The position numbers and the translations under genes are program-made. This document shows positions 54,047 to 63,563 of a stretch of 64,000 bases of DNA, piece after piece. The notes beneath the pieces are model-generated. The model made no database searches. It was not told where the DNA came from and saw only the letters and a list, made by a program, of their open reading frames with translations. How positions within the stretch are numbered: position 1 is the stretch's first letter; each line of letters opens with the position of its first letter. Source of the stretch: Paenibacillus riograndensis SBR5 (GTDB lineage Bacteria; Bacillota; Bacilli; Paenibacillales; Paenibacillaceae); assembly GCF_000981585.1 (NCBI RefSeq), contig NZ_LN831776.1, forward strand, positions 5,749,187 through 5,813,186. Reading direction: 5' to 3'.

Positions 54047-55654
54047 ATGGTATATAAAGTAGTATTGGCCGACGATCACTTTCCTGTATTGGAATATTTA
54101 TGTGCCTCCATTCCTTGGGATACTCTTGGTCTTGAATTGTCTGCTTCGTGCTCTGATGGCAAACAGGCCTGGGAAGCCTGCCTGCTGCATCAACCTGATA
54201 TTCTGTTGACCGATATCGGCATGCCGGCGATGGATGGATTGGAATTAATCCAGAAGGCCCGGGAAGTGAATCCCCAGCTTCAGACTATTATTTTGTCCTG
54301 CCACGGGGAATTTGAATATGCCCAAAAAGCGGTGAAATTGAATGTTGCCGAATATATATTGAAGGAAAACCTGCAAATCGATCAAGTGATTTCTGTATTG
54401 ACTGAGGCGGTCTCCCGTTTAGAGGTTAAAATGATATCCAAAAATAATTACCTCCAGATGCAGAAGCTGGTCAGTCAAAATCACTCCGCTATCCGGACGA
54501 GGTACATCCGCATGTTCGTGGAGCAGCCGGTCTGGGATGAAGCAGAGTGGTTCGGACAAGCCGAGGTTATGGGGATACGGCTGCAAAAAGGTATTCCATA
54601 CCTGCCTGTGCTGGCAATCCCGGATCGCTCCTATGAACTGGAAAGACGTTTTGGCGGGATCGTGAACATGCAGTTTGTAATGGATAATGTGTTACAGGAA
54701 TTTCTGGAGATTGACGGAATCATCCAATTCGCTTTAACAGAACGGCAGTTCATACTATTCATACCCTTTCCGCGCATTCTCATCCGAAACCTCTATGAGG
54801 ATTTCAGGAATAAATTCCTGCATGTACAAAAGATGTCGAAGCTGCACTTGCGTATGGGTATTTCATTTTTTTACGGCGATGCCACTCCAAGCCTTATCGA
54901 AATAAAGAAACAGATTCTGGCGTTACTGGATTCCCATGCGCTGCGCTTTTATACTGCTGAGGGAGCCATTATGAAGCTGGAACCCGTTAAGACGACCAAC
55001 GAAGACCTGTTTATTCACTACTCTGAAATCCTTCAGCAGCTAAGAGACTGTATCCAGAATGAGGATAGCTCCCGGGTTTCTGCTGCTGTCGCGGATATCA
55101 AAAATGATATCGGAGCCATGAAATACCCGGTAGAAAGCGTAAAAAGCTGGTTACTCAAAATGGTTATGGAGCTGGAATTAAAATATATAGTGATGCAAAA
55201 CTTTGTTAACAATTTCAATAGTGAAAGACATCAGCGCTCTATACGGGAGTTCGAAACGCTGGACCAATTAATGGAATGGCTCGAAGAATTTTTAAAAGAC
55301 AAAATATTGATGCTGAGATCCATATGGAAACAAAATGTCAGAAAGGAAGTGGCCGAAGCAAAACGTTATGTGATGAACCATATTGGCGAGAAGGTCGGAA
55401 TGGATGAAATGGCCAGACGTCTGGGCCTGAACCCGACCCATTTTAGCCGGTTATTTAAAGTCGAGACAGGTCTCACCTTTATTGAGTATGTTACCAAACT
55501 AAAAATGGAGCGTGCCCAGGATCTGTTGAATCAAACTAACAGCACAATAGTGGAAATAGCAGAGCAGTTAGCATATGATAATGTCAGCTATTTCATAAAA
55601 CTCTTCCGTAACTTCTCTGGCATGACTCCGGTGGAATACCGGAAATCCATCTAG
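54047..55654 (+). CDS. Response regulator with AraC-type output, YesN family
   Basis: 535-residue regulator: receiver (phospho-Asp in DILLTDIGMPAMDGLEL; Lys in AEYILKEN, where a Glu replaces the usual Pro after Lys), a long middle domain and an AraC double helix-turn-helix at the end (LGLNPTHFSRLFKVETGLTFIEYV). It starts directly after the kinase stop, with AGGAGTG overlapping the end of the kinase gene. Its likely target is the divergent transporter-uidA operon. Confidence 0.9.
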   Translation: MVYKVVLADDHFPVLEYLCASIPWDTLGLELSASCSDGKQAWEACLLHQPDILLTDIGMPAMDGLELIQKAREVNPQLQTIILSCHGEFEYAQKAVKLNVAEYILKENLQIDQVISVLTEAVSRLEVKMISKNNYLQMQKLVSQNHSAIRTRYIRMFVEQPVWDEAEWFGQAEVMGIRLQKGIPYLPVLAIPDRSYELERRFGGIVNMQFVMDNVLQEFLEIDGIIQFALTERQFILFIPFPRILIRNLYEDFRNKFLHVQKMSKLHLRMGISFFYGDATPSLIEIKKQILALLDSHALRFYTAEGAIMKLEPVKTTNEDLFIHYSEILQQLRDCIQNEDSSRVSAAVADIKNDIGAMKYPVESVKSWLLKMVMELELKYIVMQNFVNNFNSERHQRSIREFETLDQLMEWLEEFLKDKILMLRSIWKQNVRKEVAEAKRYVMNHIGEKVGMDEMARRLGLNPTHFSRLFKVETGLTFIEYVTKLKMERAQDLLNQTNSTIVEIAEQLAYDNVSYFIKLFRNFSGMTPVEYRKSI

Positions 55655-55677
55655 TTCAATGCACTTGGATAGATGCT

Positions 55678-57249
55678 TTAATATGCACCATATTCAAACC
55701 AATCAAAATCCGCAACATTATCAGTGGCCGTACCGTTACCCGTACAATACATTCCTATGCAGCAGCCTACAAATCCGCCTGCCGCCTCGGTACTTAAACT
55801 GCTCGTATCCACATGTTCCGCAACCAGATGATATTGATCTCCATCGGTACTGTAATAGAAGCTCAGCTCCTGGCCTCTCGCAGCCATCTTTAGATACAAT
55901 CGCTGAGCCTCAACATCTGTCTGCGCAACGTTCGTCTCCCCGCCATTGACGCAGGTCACCACACGCAGGGCTTGCCTGCCGTCGTGCAATACGCGCTCGA
56001 ACCGGATATGAAACTTATCATTTTGAATGACAGCAAGCCCTGCCGCTTCATGGATGCTGCGCGCTTCAAACTCCATCACAGCGGCAGCCGTATAATCAAA
56101 ATGCTGTTGCCGCAAACAGACAAAGCTGAGGTTATCCTGATCCTTGAACGTTTGAGGCTTTAGCTTCAACCGCAAATATCCTTTGCGTTCTGTCAATGAA
56201 TACAAATCCGCCTGCGGATTTCTTAAGAACATCCATTTCAGTGCCAGCTTGTCACTGTCAAAATGGTCGCAGCGCAATTGCGGCTCCACCGGAACCGGCG
56301 TCAGCCCCATAACCCCCTGCTCCTCCAGAATTCCCCGGCCCTCATTGACTACAGGCCATCCATCCTCCCAGGTCACTGAAGCAAGGAACGTCTCCCGCCC
56401 CAAATTACTATAGCCGCCCCCGTAAGGACGTGAAGCGAGCATCACCATAAACCATTGACCGTCTTCAGCCTGAACCAGATCGGCATGCCCCACATTAATA
56501 ATCGGATAATGCTTGCCCAGATGGCGGTGCGTAATGATCGGGTTGTTCGGGTTCCCGGCATAGCCTTCAGTCAGCTTCTGGCTGCGTGCAACGGTCACTG
56601 CGTGATTGAGTCCTGTTCCTCCCTCAGCAATCATTAAATAATAGATGCCATCTTTCTTGTACAAATGCGGCCCTTCCGGCCAAATCACATCCACCATGGC
56701 GCCTCTCCAAAGTACATAGCTCTCACCTGCAAGCTCCATGGTCTCCAAGTCCAGTTCCTGAATCCATACTTCCCAGTTGCCGTCGTAGCGTACTCCAGTT
56801 GAGTTGGGCCTTGTACCCAAATAATATGCCCTCCCGTCATCATCAAAGAAAATCGTGGGGTCAATCCCAACCGCGCCTTGAATAAAATGAGGTTCCGACC
56901 ATGGCCCGGCAGGATCGGTTGCGGTAACAACGAAATTCCCCCCATGGGTGACATTAGTCGTTATCATATAGAACTTGCCCTCATGATAACGTATCGTTGG
57001 AGCAAAAATCCCCTGGGAGTGCCCGGCTCCCTGTAAGTTCAATTGTGAAGGGCGGTCCAGCACATTGCCGATCTGCTTCCAATTCACAAGATCACGGCTA
57101 TGAAAAATCGGCACACCCGGAAAATAGGCAAAGGTCGATGTCACCAAATAATAGTCTCCCCCGACCCGGCATACTGACGGGTCCGGATAAAAACCAGGCA
57201 TAATTGGATTATTATATGTGACTGAATCGTGTTTCCTGGCAGTCGTCAT
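55678..57249 (-). CDS. xynB: GH43 beta-xylosidase
   Basis: 523-residue cytoplasmic enzyme, close in length and plan to the Bacillus beta-xylosidase XynB: an N-terminal five-bladed propeller (about 1-310) with general base D23 in GFYPDPSVCR, and acid Glu in IWPEGPHLYKKDGIYY, then a C-terminal beta-sandwich (about 320-522). It turns xylobiose and xylotriose into xylose; some relatives also act on arabinofuranose. A ribosome binding site (TGGAGGAG) precedes the ATG. It is a single gene, divergent from an AraC regulator gene. Confidence 0.88.
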   Translation of the reverse strand: MTTARKHDSVTYNNPIMPGFYPDPSVCRVGGDYYLVTSTFAYFPGVPIFHSRDLVNWKQIGNVLDRPSQLNLQGAGHSQGIFAPTIRYHEGKFYMITTNVTHGGNFVVTATDPAGPWSEPHFIQGAVGIDPTIFFDDDGRAYYLGTRPNSTGVRYDGNWEVWIQELDLETMELAGESYVLWRGAMVDVIWPEGPHLYKKDGIYYLMIAEGGTGLNHAVTVARSQKLTEGYAGNPNNPIITHRHLGKHYPIINVGHADLVQAEDGQWFMVMLASRPYGGGYSNLGRETFLASVTWEDGWPVVNEGRGILEEQGVMGLTPVPVEPQLRCDHFDSDKLALKWMFLRNPQADLYSLTERKGYLRLKLKPQTFKDQDNLSFVCLRQQHFDYTAAAVMEFEARSIHEAAGLAVIQNDKFHIRFERVLHDGRQALRVVTCVNGGETNVAQTDVEAQRLYLKMAARGQELSFYYSTDGDQYHLVAEHVDTSSLSTEAAGGFVGCCIGMYCTGNGTATDNVADFDWFEYGAY

Positions 57250-57378
57250 TCTTTAACTCCTCCAATTGGCTTTATTTAATAGATGATAGTGTTATAATTG
57301 GGATGTTTGCAGCTAGAGAGCATTGACGCAGCTCTGCGGTAAAAATATGAGCTTGATGCAAAGGATACGGTCCAGCCT

Positions 57379-58167
57379 ATGAAATCAATTTGTAAAGCCC
57401 ATGGCTATAAACCGCCAAATTTACATAAATGGGGCCCGGGTGTCCGCGATGTGTATGCCCTGCATTATATTGTAAGCGGAAAGGGCTATTTGAAGACAGG
57501 CCATACAACCTTTCCTGTGGAAACAGGCGAAAGCTTCATTATTTTTCCACATAGGGAAGTGTATTATTATCCTGATCCGCAGGATCCTTGGGAGTATTTT
57601 TGGATTGAATTCAATAACGGTGCTGAGACCGCACGCCTCTTGTCGATGATTGATTTTGCGCCCGATTCCCCGGTTGTGAAGGCATCTCCGCAAGATTTCA
57701 AGCCATTGTTTCATATGGTCACAACCGGTGGACTGGAGCCGTTCGAAAGAGAGCGTTCGGATGCAGGGCTACATCTTTTATTGTCATACTACATGGAGCA
57801 CTACCCCAGTAACAAAGCTTTTCGCAAAAAAGACTACGTATTATCAGCAAGGGAATATATTGAAAGCAACTTTTGGAAGGCTTCCTTATCCGTTCTGGAC
57901 GTAGTCGAATATGTGAAGATTGAGCGCAGCTATTTGTTCCGGCTGTTCAAAGAGGCAACCGGCACATCCATTTCCGGCTACCTAACCGATTTCAGGATTC
58001 AGCGTGCCTGCGAATTGTTGACAACTTCCCAGTTGTCTGTGAAATCGTTAGCCTACTCGGTTGGCTATCAGGACCCGATGTATTTTTCAAAAGTATTCAA
58101 AAAAGCAACCTCGTATACCCCGTCGGAATATAAAAAAGCATTCAACGCCGGAAGTACGGCGACTTAA
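57379..58167 (+). CDS. AraC-family transcriptional regulator
   Basis: 262-residue regulator with an N-terminal cupin (ALHYIVSGKGYLKTGHTTFPVETGESFIIFPHREVYYYPDP) and C-terminal AraC double helix-turn-helix (about 160-255; IERSYLFRLFKEATGTSISGYLTDFRIQRA). The N-terminal half is of the AraC/MsmR sugar-sensing kind. It is divergent from the GH43 gene, which it may activate, and its stop overlaps the end of the small zinc-protein gene by 4 bases (convergent). Confidence 0.87.
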   Translation: MKSICKAHGYKPPNLHKWGPGVRDVYALHYIVSGKGYLKTGHTTFPVETGESFIIFPHREVYYYPDPQDPWEYFWIEFNNGAETARLLSMIDFAPDSPVVKASPQDFKPLFHMVTTGGLEPFERERSDAGLHLLLSYYMEHYPSNKAFRKKDYVLSAREYIESNFWKASLSVLDVVEYVKIERSYLFRLFKEATGTSISGYLTDFRIQRACELLTTSQLSVKSLAYSVGYQDPMYFSKVFKKATSYTPSEYKKAFNAGSTAT

Positions 58168-58367
58168 CGAAACAGCACACAATTCCCGGATTTGCGGAAA
58201 TATTGGATCAATTGCTCAATAGGCTCGCGGCCGCATTTCAGTTGTTCCCCAAGACAGCCTATACACAGGAAGTCCTGCGCACCCCGTGTAACAAGCTTCA
58301 GGTAAATTGCCACATCGTCCGTCATCAGGGGAACTCCGCATTGTCGGCATGTTCTATTCATGTTCAT
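58164..58367 (-). CDS. Small zinc-ribbon-like protein
   Basis: 67-residue protein with CRQC near the N-terminus and CIGC near residue 40, so a treble-clef or zinc-ribbon knuckle pair is likely, plus two more cysteines near the end. I do not recognise its family. AAGGAAG precedes two close ATGs (58367 and 58361); the first is chosen. It starts 8 bases after the GH27 stop, so it is cotranscribed with it, and it converges with the AraC gene. No function can be given. Confidence 0.6.
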   Translation of the reverse strand: MNMNRTCRQCGVPLMTDDVAIYLKLVTRGAQDFLCIGCLGEQLKCGREPIEQLIQYFRKSGNCVLFR

Positions 58368-58375
58368 GCTCTTCC

Positions 58376-59536
58376 TTAGACCAGCTTGGCCCGCACAATC
58401 AGACAATCGTGAGCCGGAACTACAGGAGCATATCTTTCTCTGAATACACCGATTTCTTTATGCTCCCAGCAGTCATACAGTGACAGCGATTTGCCGGAAG
58501 CATAGGGAAGTCCCATATCCCAGAATTGCAGCGACATTTCCCTCTGGCCATCACTCAGATTGAAGAACCCTATCGCAAGGTCTCCGTCCGTTAACACTTT
58601 TACCAGCATAAACACATCATCCGTATGAAACCACTGTGGCTCCGGCTTGATACGATAAGCCCCGCGTCCTTCCACATCCTGATTAATGGCAATCAAATCC
58701 GGGTTCATCAGAATATCCCTGGTAGCCTGGCTGGCTTTACGGATGTCGCTGCCAATCATAAGCGGAGATCCCATCATGCTCCATAAAGAAAAATGGGTCT
58801 TGTACTCCACATCACTGCAACCGCCGATTTGGCTTCCGATAAAATCGCTGTTACTGCCCCCATACATGCCGACAACCAGCATATCCAGATCATTATGGCA
58901 ATAGGCTCCTGTATAGCATGCTTTATCAAGCTGCGATAAAGCCAGGCTTTTGATGGAATCCCAGTTATCTTGAATATCCCCTGTGGACCGGTACATATGC
59001 GCGCCGGATTCACGAATCCAATGATATACATTGTCCTCTCCCCAATTGCATGCCGAGAACAGAATGTCTCTGCCGCAGTTTTTCAGCGCCAGGCTCATAC
59101 GTTTGTACAGCAGCTCTCCCGACATATGTCTGGGCTTAAAGCAGTAATCATACTTTAAAAAATCGACGCCCCATTCAGCCAGTGAGGCCGCATCCTGAAA
59201 TTCATGTTCAAAGCTCCCCGGATACCCGGCGCACGTATGTGTCCCCACACAAGAATACATCCCGAATTTCAATCCCTTGGAATGAATATAATCTGCAAGC
59301 GCCTTCATCCCATTCGGAAATTTGGTTGGATCATGGGCCAGCCTGCCGTCCCCGTCCCTTTCCTTCAGGCTCCAGCAGTCATCAATAACAATGTACTCAT
59401 ACCCCGCATCCTTGTATCCTTCAGCAGCAATGGAATCTGCCGCTTCCCGGATTAACTGCTCATTAATATCCCAGGTAAAGGTGTTCCATGAATTCCAACC
59501 CATTGGAGGCTTCAAACCAAGCAGTTGTTTGTTCAT
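58376..59536 (-). CDS. GH27 alpha-galactosidase
   Basis: 386-residue cytoplasmic retaining glycosidase. GH27 marks are PPMGWNSWNTF at residue 10, IDDCW near 51, nucleophile D130 in LKYDYC and acid/base D187 in RSTGDIQDNW. The C-terminal beta domain is short. It removes alpha-galactose from galacto-oligosaccharides or decorated hemicellulose; some GH27 enzymes act on beta-L-arabinopyranose, which cannot be excluded. It lies at the edge of the hemicellulose cluster with a small zinc protein gene after it. Confidence 0.88.
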   Translation of the reverse strand: MNKQLLGLKPPMGWNSWNTFTWDINEQLIREAADSIAAEGYKDAGYEYIVIDDCWSLKERDGDGRLAHDPTKFPNGMKALADYIHSKGLKFGMYSCVGTHTCAGYPGSFEHEFQDAASLAEWGVDFLKYDYCFKPRHMSGELLYKRMSLALKNCGRDILFSACNWGEDNVYHWIRESGAHMYRSTGDIQDNWDSIKSLALSQLDKACYTGAYCHNDLDMLVVGMYGGSNSDFIGSQIGGCSDVEYKTHFSLWSMMGSPLMIGSDIRKASQATRDILMNPDLIAINQDVEGRGAYRIKPEPQWFHTDDVFMLVKVLTDGDLAIGFFNLSDGQREMSLQFWDMGLPYASGKSLSLYDCWEHKEIGVFRERYAPVVPAHDCLIVRAKLV

Positions 59537-60482
59537 ACAAAGATTCGTCCTTTCGTGTTACCCAAAGAGTAGGTGCAAGAACAGCGGCCGATGTTCATTT
59601 CGTATTTAATCATACACGACTCTTTGAATCTATAGCGTGACGTTGCTTTCATATCGACATTTGTTGCATTTTGCGTAAAAAAGATATCAAATTCCCCCAC
59701 TGTGCTTCAACGAAACTTTGCCGAACAACTTCTGCAGACTTTATATGTGGAGCTTGTTCAACCTATGGTTAAATAGATAATCCTGTCGAATACATAGGTT
59801 ATTTCGTGTCGAATAATGGAATATTATGAGCTATTATACAAAAATACGTTTAGTGACTATGATTCCCATTTATTCCGTGATATTCTTTCATTAATGCAAA
59901 CGTTTGAACCACCTAATAATTGAATCAGAGGAAAGCAGCAGAGTGAAAGGGCTTTTATTTCGTATCCACAGTTTGGGGATTCTCGGACTGAATGGAAATC
60001 ATGCCATTGCTCTGAGTGAGCTCCCAATATATTTAGCGGGCGTTTGCAAAGGAAAAAATATGACCAATTGGTCCAAACAAAGAAGGGGGGCATTGACAAA
60101 TAATAAGTTTTTTGCATCTATACGAGCATGTCAAGTAGTTGAATATGCGAAATTATCCATAAAATGCACATGGTGAGAGCATAAGCTTACGTCTATTCCA
60201 ATCATCATTGGTGACATAGAATCACCACCCGTTGTTTAGAGAATCAAGCAAAACCCGGACCTGGGTGCCCGTGGAAACCACCGACTTCAGCCTCGTCATT
60301 AGCACTCATCTGCAAGCGTCCGACAATTGATGGGATGCTACTTCCCGGAACGTATGCGGCGGCGCAACCAAAGGTTAGAACATGAGTGATGGAAATTCAA
60401 TCCGTTCCTGTTTAGCTGCCCGGATCAGCTGGAAAAAGAACGAAAAGATCTTACAATTACGATATATACGAGGAGAGAGATT
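59537..60482. other. Gene-free stretch before the 816-residue secreted protein gene
   Basis: I see no convincing gene in these 946 bases; short open frames on both strands have no ribosome binding site or family. It holds an AT-rich part with a LacI/cre-like palindrome (GCAAACGTTTGA near 59896-59907). Beyond 60240 is a GC-richer, structured part with small hairpins (ACCCggacctGGGT, GTGGaaaCCAC). The latter is probably the 5' leader of the gene at 60483. Confidence 0.4.
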
Positions 60483-62933
60483 ATGTTGAAAAAGCAAACC
60501 ATACTGCTGTCCCTGTTTCTATTGACAATTGTTTTTTTCGCCAGCTTTTTTTCTATACCTGCTCGCGCTGCGGATACCTCCTATCCGCGTAACTTAGCTC
60601 CAATCGGCACTATCACTGTAAGCGATACGTCGAGTCCTGACGCGGAAACCAAAGAAAATGCGTCGGATCGAAATTATTTCTCAAAATGGCTGGTGTTTTC
60701 GCCAACAGCTTGGATTCAGTACGAATTCCCAGGCCAATCCACATATGCTCTGAATTCTTACAAGATTACATCTGCTAACGATCACCCCGAGCGGGATCCT
60801 CAAGGCTGGACATTGGAGGCTTCCAACGACGGCGTGATTTGGACCGCTGTTGACAGCCGGCAGAATGAGAACTTTTCCTACCGGTTTCAATCGAAATCCT
60901 ATTCATTTAGCAACACGACTGCTTACAAGTATTACCGATTCAATTTCCAATGCCTAAGCGGGACTATTGTGCAGCTGTCGGAAATTGAGTTGTTCGACGG
61001 ATCGCAGGAAACCTATGCAAAGCCGAATCCACTCATTTCAGCAAGTGGCGAAACCCTCCCTGATCATGGCAAAGCCAATGCTTTTGACGGTACCAGCAAT
61101 TCAAATTGGCTGACTCCGCAAAGCAGCGGATGGCTTCAATTTGATTTCGGACAACAGATCGTCATCGACGGTTATGCGTTTAGCGCTGCAAACAGTGCTC
61201 CGGACAGCGACCCGAAAATATGGGATTTGAAAGCTTCTACCGACAATGTGAATTGGATTACGATCGACTCCAGAAACAGCGAAGATTTCCGTTATCGGCA
61301 CCAGCGCAACCACTATGTGCTGCCGACGAATCAAAAGGCGTATCGTTATTACCGCTTTGAATTGTACAATCATTCCGGCGACACACTTCAAATCGGGGAT
61401 GTTGCGTTCAGTCGTCCAGATGACGCATGGCATACTGTTGCGCCTATTATCGACATGCACAATTTGGATACGACCAACGGCTACTTATTTGATCAAGCCA
61501 TTCCGGATCCGCAGAGCGATATCCTAGCCGTCATTCGTCAAGTTTGCAATACGCTATACGCAAGTCCGGCTGATGTACCGATTCGTCCGAGAACTCTGCA
61601 TGTAACTATCGGTAATTATGATGGTGTAGCAAGTGTTAGCGGAGGTCCGACAGATGCGGATCTCACGATAAGCTCCCGCTATCTTAAAAGTTATGCAGAT
61701 TCCGGGAAACCGCTCCGTCAGGAGATTCTAGGTATCTTATATCATGAACTCACACATGTGTACCAGTTCGATGATCGAGGTACGCCGGATATCGGCTATA
61801 TGATCGAAGGGATGGCCGATGCGGTACGTTTTGAGAATGGCTACCATGACCGGTACAGCATGACACCGGGAGGCACCTGGCATGACGGCTACGGAACGAG
61901 CGGCAACTTTTTTCGCTGGATCGATGAGAAGAAGCATACCGGATTTCTGCGTGAGCTGAACGCGAGCTTAAATCCGTTTGACGGCCAAACCTGGACACCG
62001 GCTGTGTTCCAGCAAATTACCGGAACTGACGTAGACACCTTGTGGAACGAATATCAAGTTTCCCTGGATAAAAGTCAGCCGACGGCACCGGGTGATCTTA
62101 CAGCCACAAACACTACGGATACCACCGTCACATTATCCTGGTCTGCATCAACGGACAATCTAGGGGTTGCCGGATATAATATCTATTCTAATGGCATCAA
62201 AATCAGTACTACACAGTCAACCAACTATAAGGTAAACGGACTTACAACCGGATCTTCATATACCTTTATGGTTAAAGCGGTGGATCATTCCGGAAATGAA
62301 TCCTCAGCAAGCAACACGATAACCGTTATCGCCAAGGCCAGCAATACTGCTACAATTTATTACCGGAAAGGATTTGCTACCCCATACATTCATTATCAGC
62401 CTGATGGGGAAAAGTGGACGACCGCTCCAGGCGTAGCGATGGCGGATTCCGAGTACAACGGCTACAGTAAATCCACCATCACTTTGGGCAGCGCAACCGG
62501 GTTGACAGCTGCCTTTAATAACGGTTCAGGTATGTGGGATAACAACGGAGGCGCTAATTATAAGTTCTTGGCCGGCGTATCAACATTCATTAATGGTAAA
62601 ATTACATCTGGCTTCCCGCATCCTGACGGTGTTACCATTGTAATCTCAGTTCCTGCTAACACACCGGCAAACGAGGATCTGTATCTCACTTCGAATCTTA
62701 CGGGCTGGAATACCGCAGATGCCAATTATAAGCTGACTCGAAACGCTGACGGTACCTACAGCATCAAGTTGAACGTTGCCGCCGGTACGAATATTCAATA
62801 CAAAATCACCAGAGGTTCCTGGGCAACGGTGGAAGTAAACAGCAACGGAAGCGATATCGCAAACCGTTCATTGACTACAACAGCTGGAGCTCCTACCGTT
62901 TCAATCAGCGTTCAGCGCTGGAAAGACAAATAA
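60483..62933 (+). CDS. Secreted BSP-type metallopeptidase with carbohydrate-binding modules
   Basis: 816-residue secreted protein. Domains in order: signal peptide (1-29); two discoidin/CBM32-like domains (about 35-172 and 180-310); a basic-secretory-protein peptidase domain (about 318-528) with zinc motif HELTH (421-425) and third-ligand region IEGMADAV (about 441-448); a fibronectin type III domain (about 533-617); a CBM25-like starch-binding module (about 622-712); and a C-terminal CBM20-like module (about 715-812). GGAGAG precedes the ATG. A leader of about 250 bases and a terminator suggest a single-gene unit. The substrate is unknown; the modules point to a plant or starch-granule surface. 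Confidence 0.82.
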   Translation: MLKKQTILLSLFLLTIVFFASFFSIPARAADTSYPRNLAPIGTITVSDTSSPDAETKENASDRNYFSKWLVFSPTAWIQYEFPGQSTYALNSYKITSANDHPERDPQGWTLEASNDGVIWTAVDSRQNENFSYRFQSKSYSFSNTTAYKYYRFNFQCLSGTIVQLSEIELFDGSQETYAKPNPLISASGETLPDHGKANAFDGTSNSNWLTPQSSGWLQFDFGQQIVIDGYAFSAANSAPDSDPKIWDLKASTDNVNWITIDSRNSEDFRYRHQRNHYVLPTNQKAYRYYRFELYNHSGDTLQIGDVAFSRPDDAWHTVAPIIDMHNLDTTNGYLFDQAIPDPQSDILAVIRQVCNTLYASPADVPIRPRTLHVTIGNYDGVASVSGGPTDADLTISSRYLKSYADSGKPLRQEILGILYHELTHVYQFDDRGTPDIGYMIEGMADAVRFENGYHDRYSMTPGGTWHDGYGTSGNFFRWIDEKKHTGFLRELNASLNPFDGQTWTPAVFQQITGTDVDTLWNEYQVSLDKSQPTAPGDLTATNTTDTTVTLSWSASTDNLGVAGYNIYSNGIKISTTQSTNYKVNGLTTGSSYTFMVKAVDHSGNESSASNTITVIAKASNTATIYYRKGFATPYIHYQPDGEKWTTAPGVAMADSEYNGYSKSTITLGSATGLTAAFNNGSGMWDNNGGANYKFLAGVSTFINGKITSGFPHPDGVTIVISVPANTPANEDLYLTSNLTGWNTADANYKLTRNADGTYSIKLNVAAGTNIQYKITRGSWATVEVNSNGSDIANRSLTTTAGAPTVSISVQRWKDK

Positions 62934-62948
62934 GCAAGTTGCAGCAGC

Positions 62949-62979
62949 AAAAATGTCCAAGATCAACTTGGGCCTTTTT
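62949..62979 (+). terminator. Intrinsic terminator after the secreted metallopeptidase gene
   Basis: CCAAG-atcaa-CTTGG, with outer A and T pairs (AAAAAtGt...gCcTTTTT), followed by GTCTTTATT. It lies about 16 bases past the stop. Confidence 0.7.
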
Positions 62980-63036
62980 GTCTTTATTCTTAGATTTGGC
63001 AGGTGCAATGAACATCGGTAAGAAACAAGATGTATT

Positions 63037-63563
63037 GTGTCAACTCCGCAAACGGTTTTCATGTTGTACAGAATCTTGTGTATTGAGCGAAACAGCCCTC
63101 TGAGGGAGATCGCTTCGTATATGGCGGATGCTCTGATTACGGATTTCAGTATACATTTGCATGCCAATTATACGTCCGATCTTCTCAAGATGATCCGCCA
63201 GGAGAGCATTTCACTGGTTCTCCTTAACATTAGAGGCGCCCATTTGCCTGGTATGAGGATCTGCGAGCAAATCCGCAGCGAAAGTTCAGTGCCGATTATT
63301 CAAAGGATCCTGTGGACCCGGAAGAACTGGCTACAAGCCTGGAAACCGTTAAATGGAAGCTTGAATCCCCCAATAGCCCCTATATTCCTGCACATACCGC
63401 CAGGCTGCTGCGGCGCATGGAGAAGGCGAAGCTGCTGCTGGAAACCACCGAAATGAAAATCTATGAGATTGCGGACGCCGTCGGTTATATGGAATTAGAC
63501 TGGTTCTACAAAAAATTCAAAGAATACACGGGAACGAGCGCCAACGAATACCGCAAGCAATGA
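63037..63563 (+). pseudogene. Decayed AraC-type response-regulator gene
   Basis: The first part encodes a receiver-like sequence (MLYRILCIERNSPLREIASYM ... SLVLLNIRGAHLPGMRICEQIRSESSVPII). Then the frame changes. The end encodes DPEELATSLETVKWKLES and an AraC helix-turn-helix tail (KIYEIADAVGYMELDWFYKKFKEYTGTSANEYRKQ). The rear of the receiver and most of the DNA-binding domain are missing, and the phospho-Asp position reads Asn. It has at least one frameshift and one deletion. Confidence 0.6.

Noticed and set aside
59857-60176. Small genes on either strand (86 and 90 codons)
   Set aside because: Neither has a ribosome binding site or a recognisable domain, and they overlap each other.
60240-60400. 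Known riboswitch (cobalamin, ydaO, SAM, c-di-GMP, T-box)
   Set aside because: None of the conserved core motifs of these classes could be found by eye.
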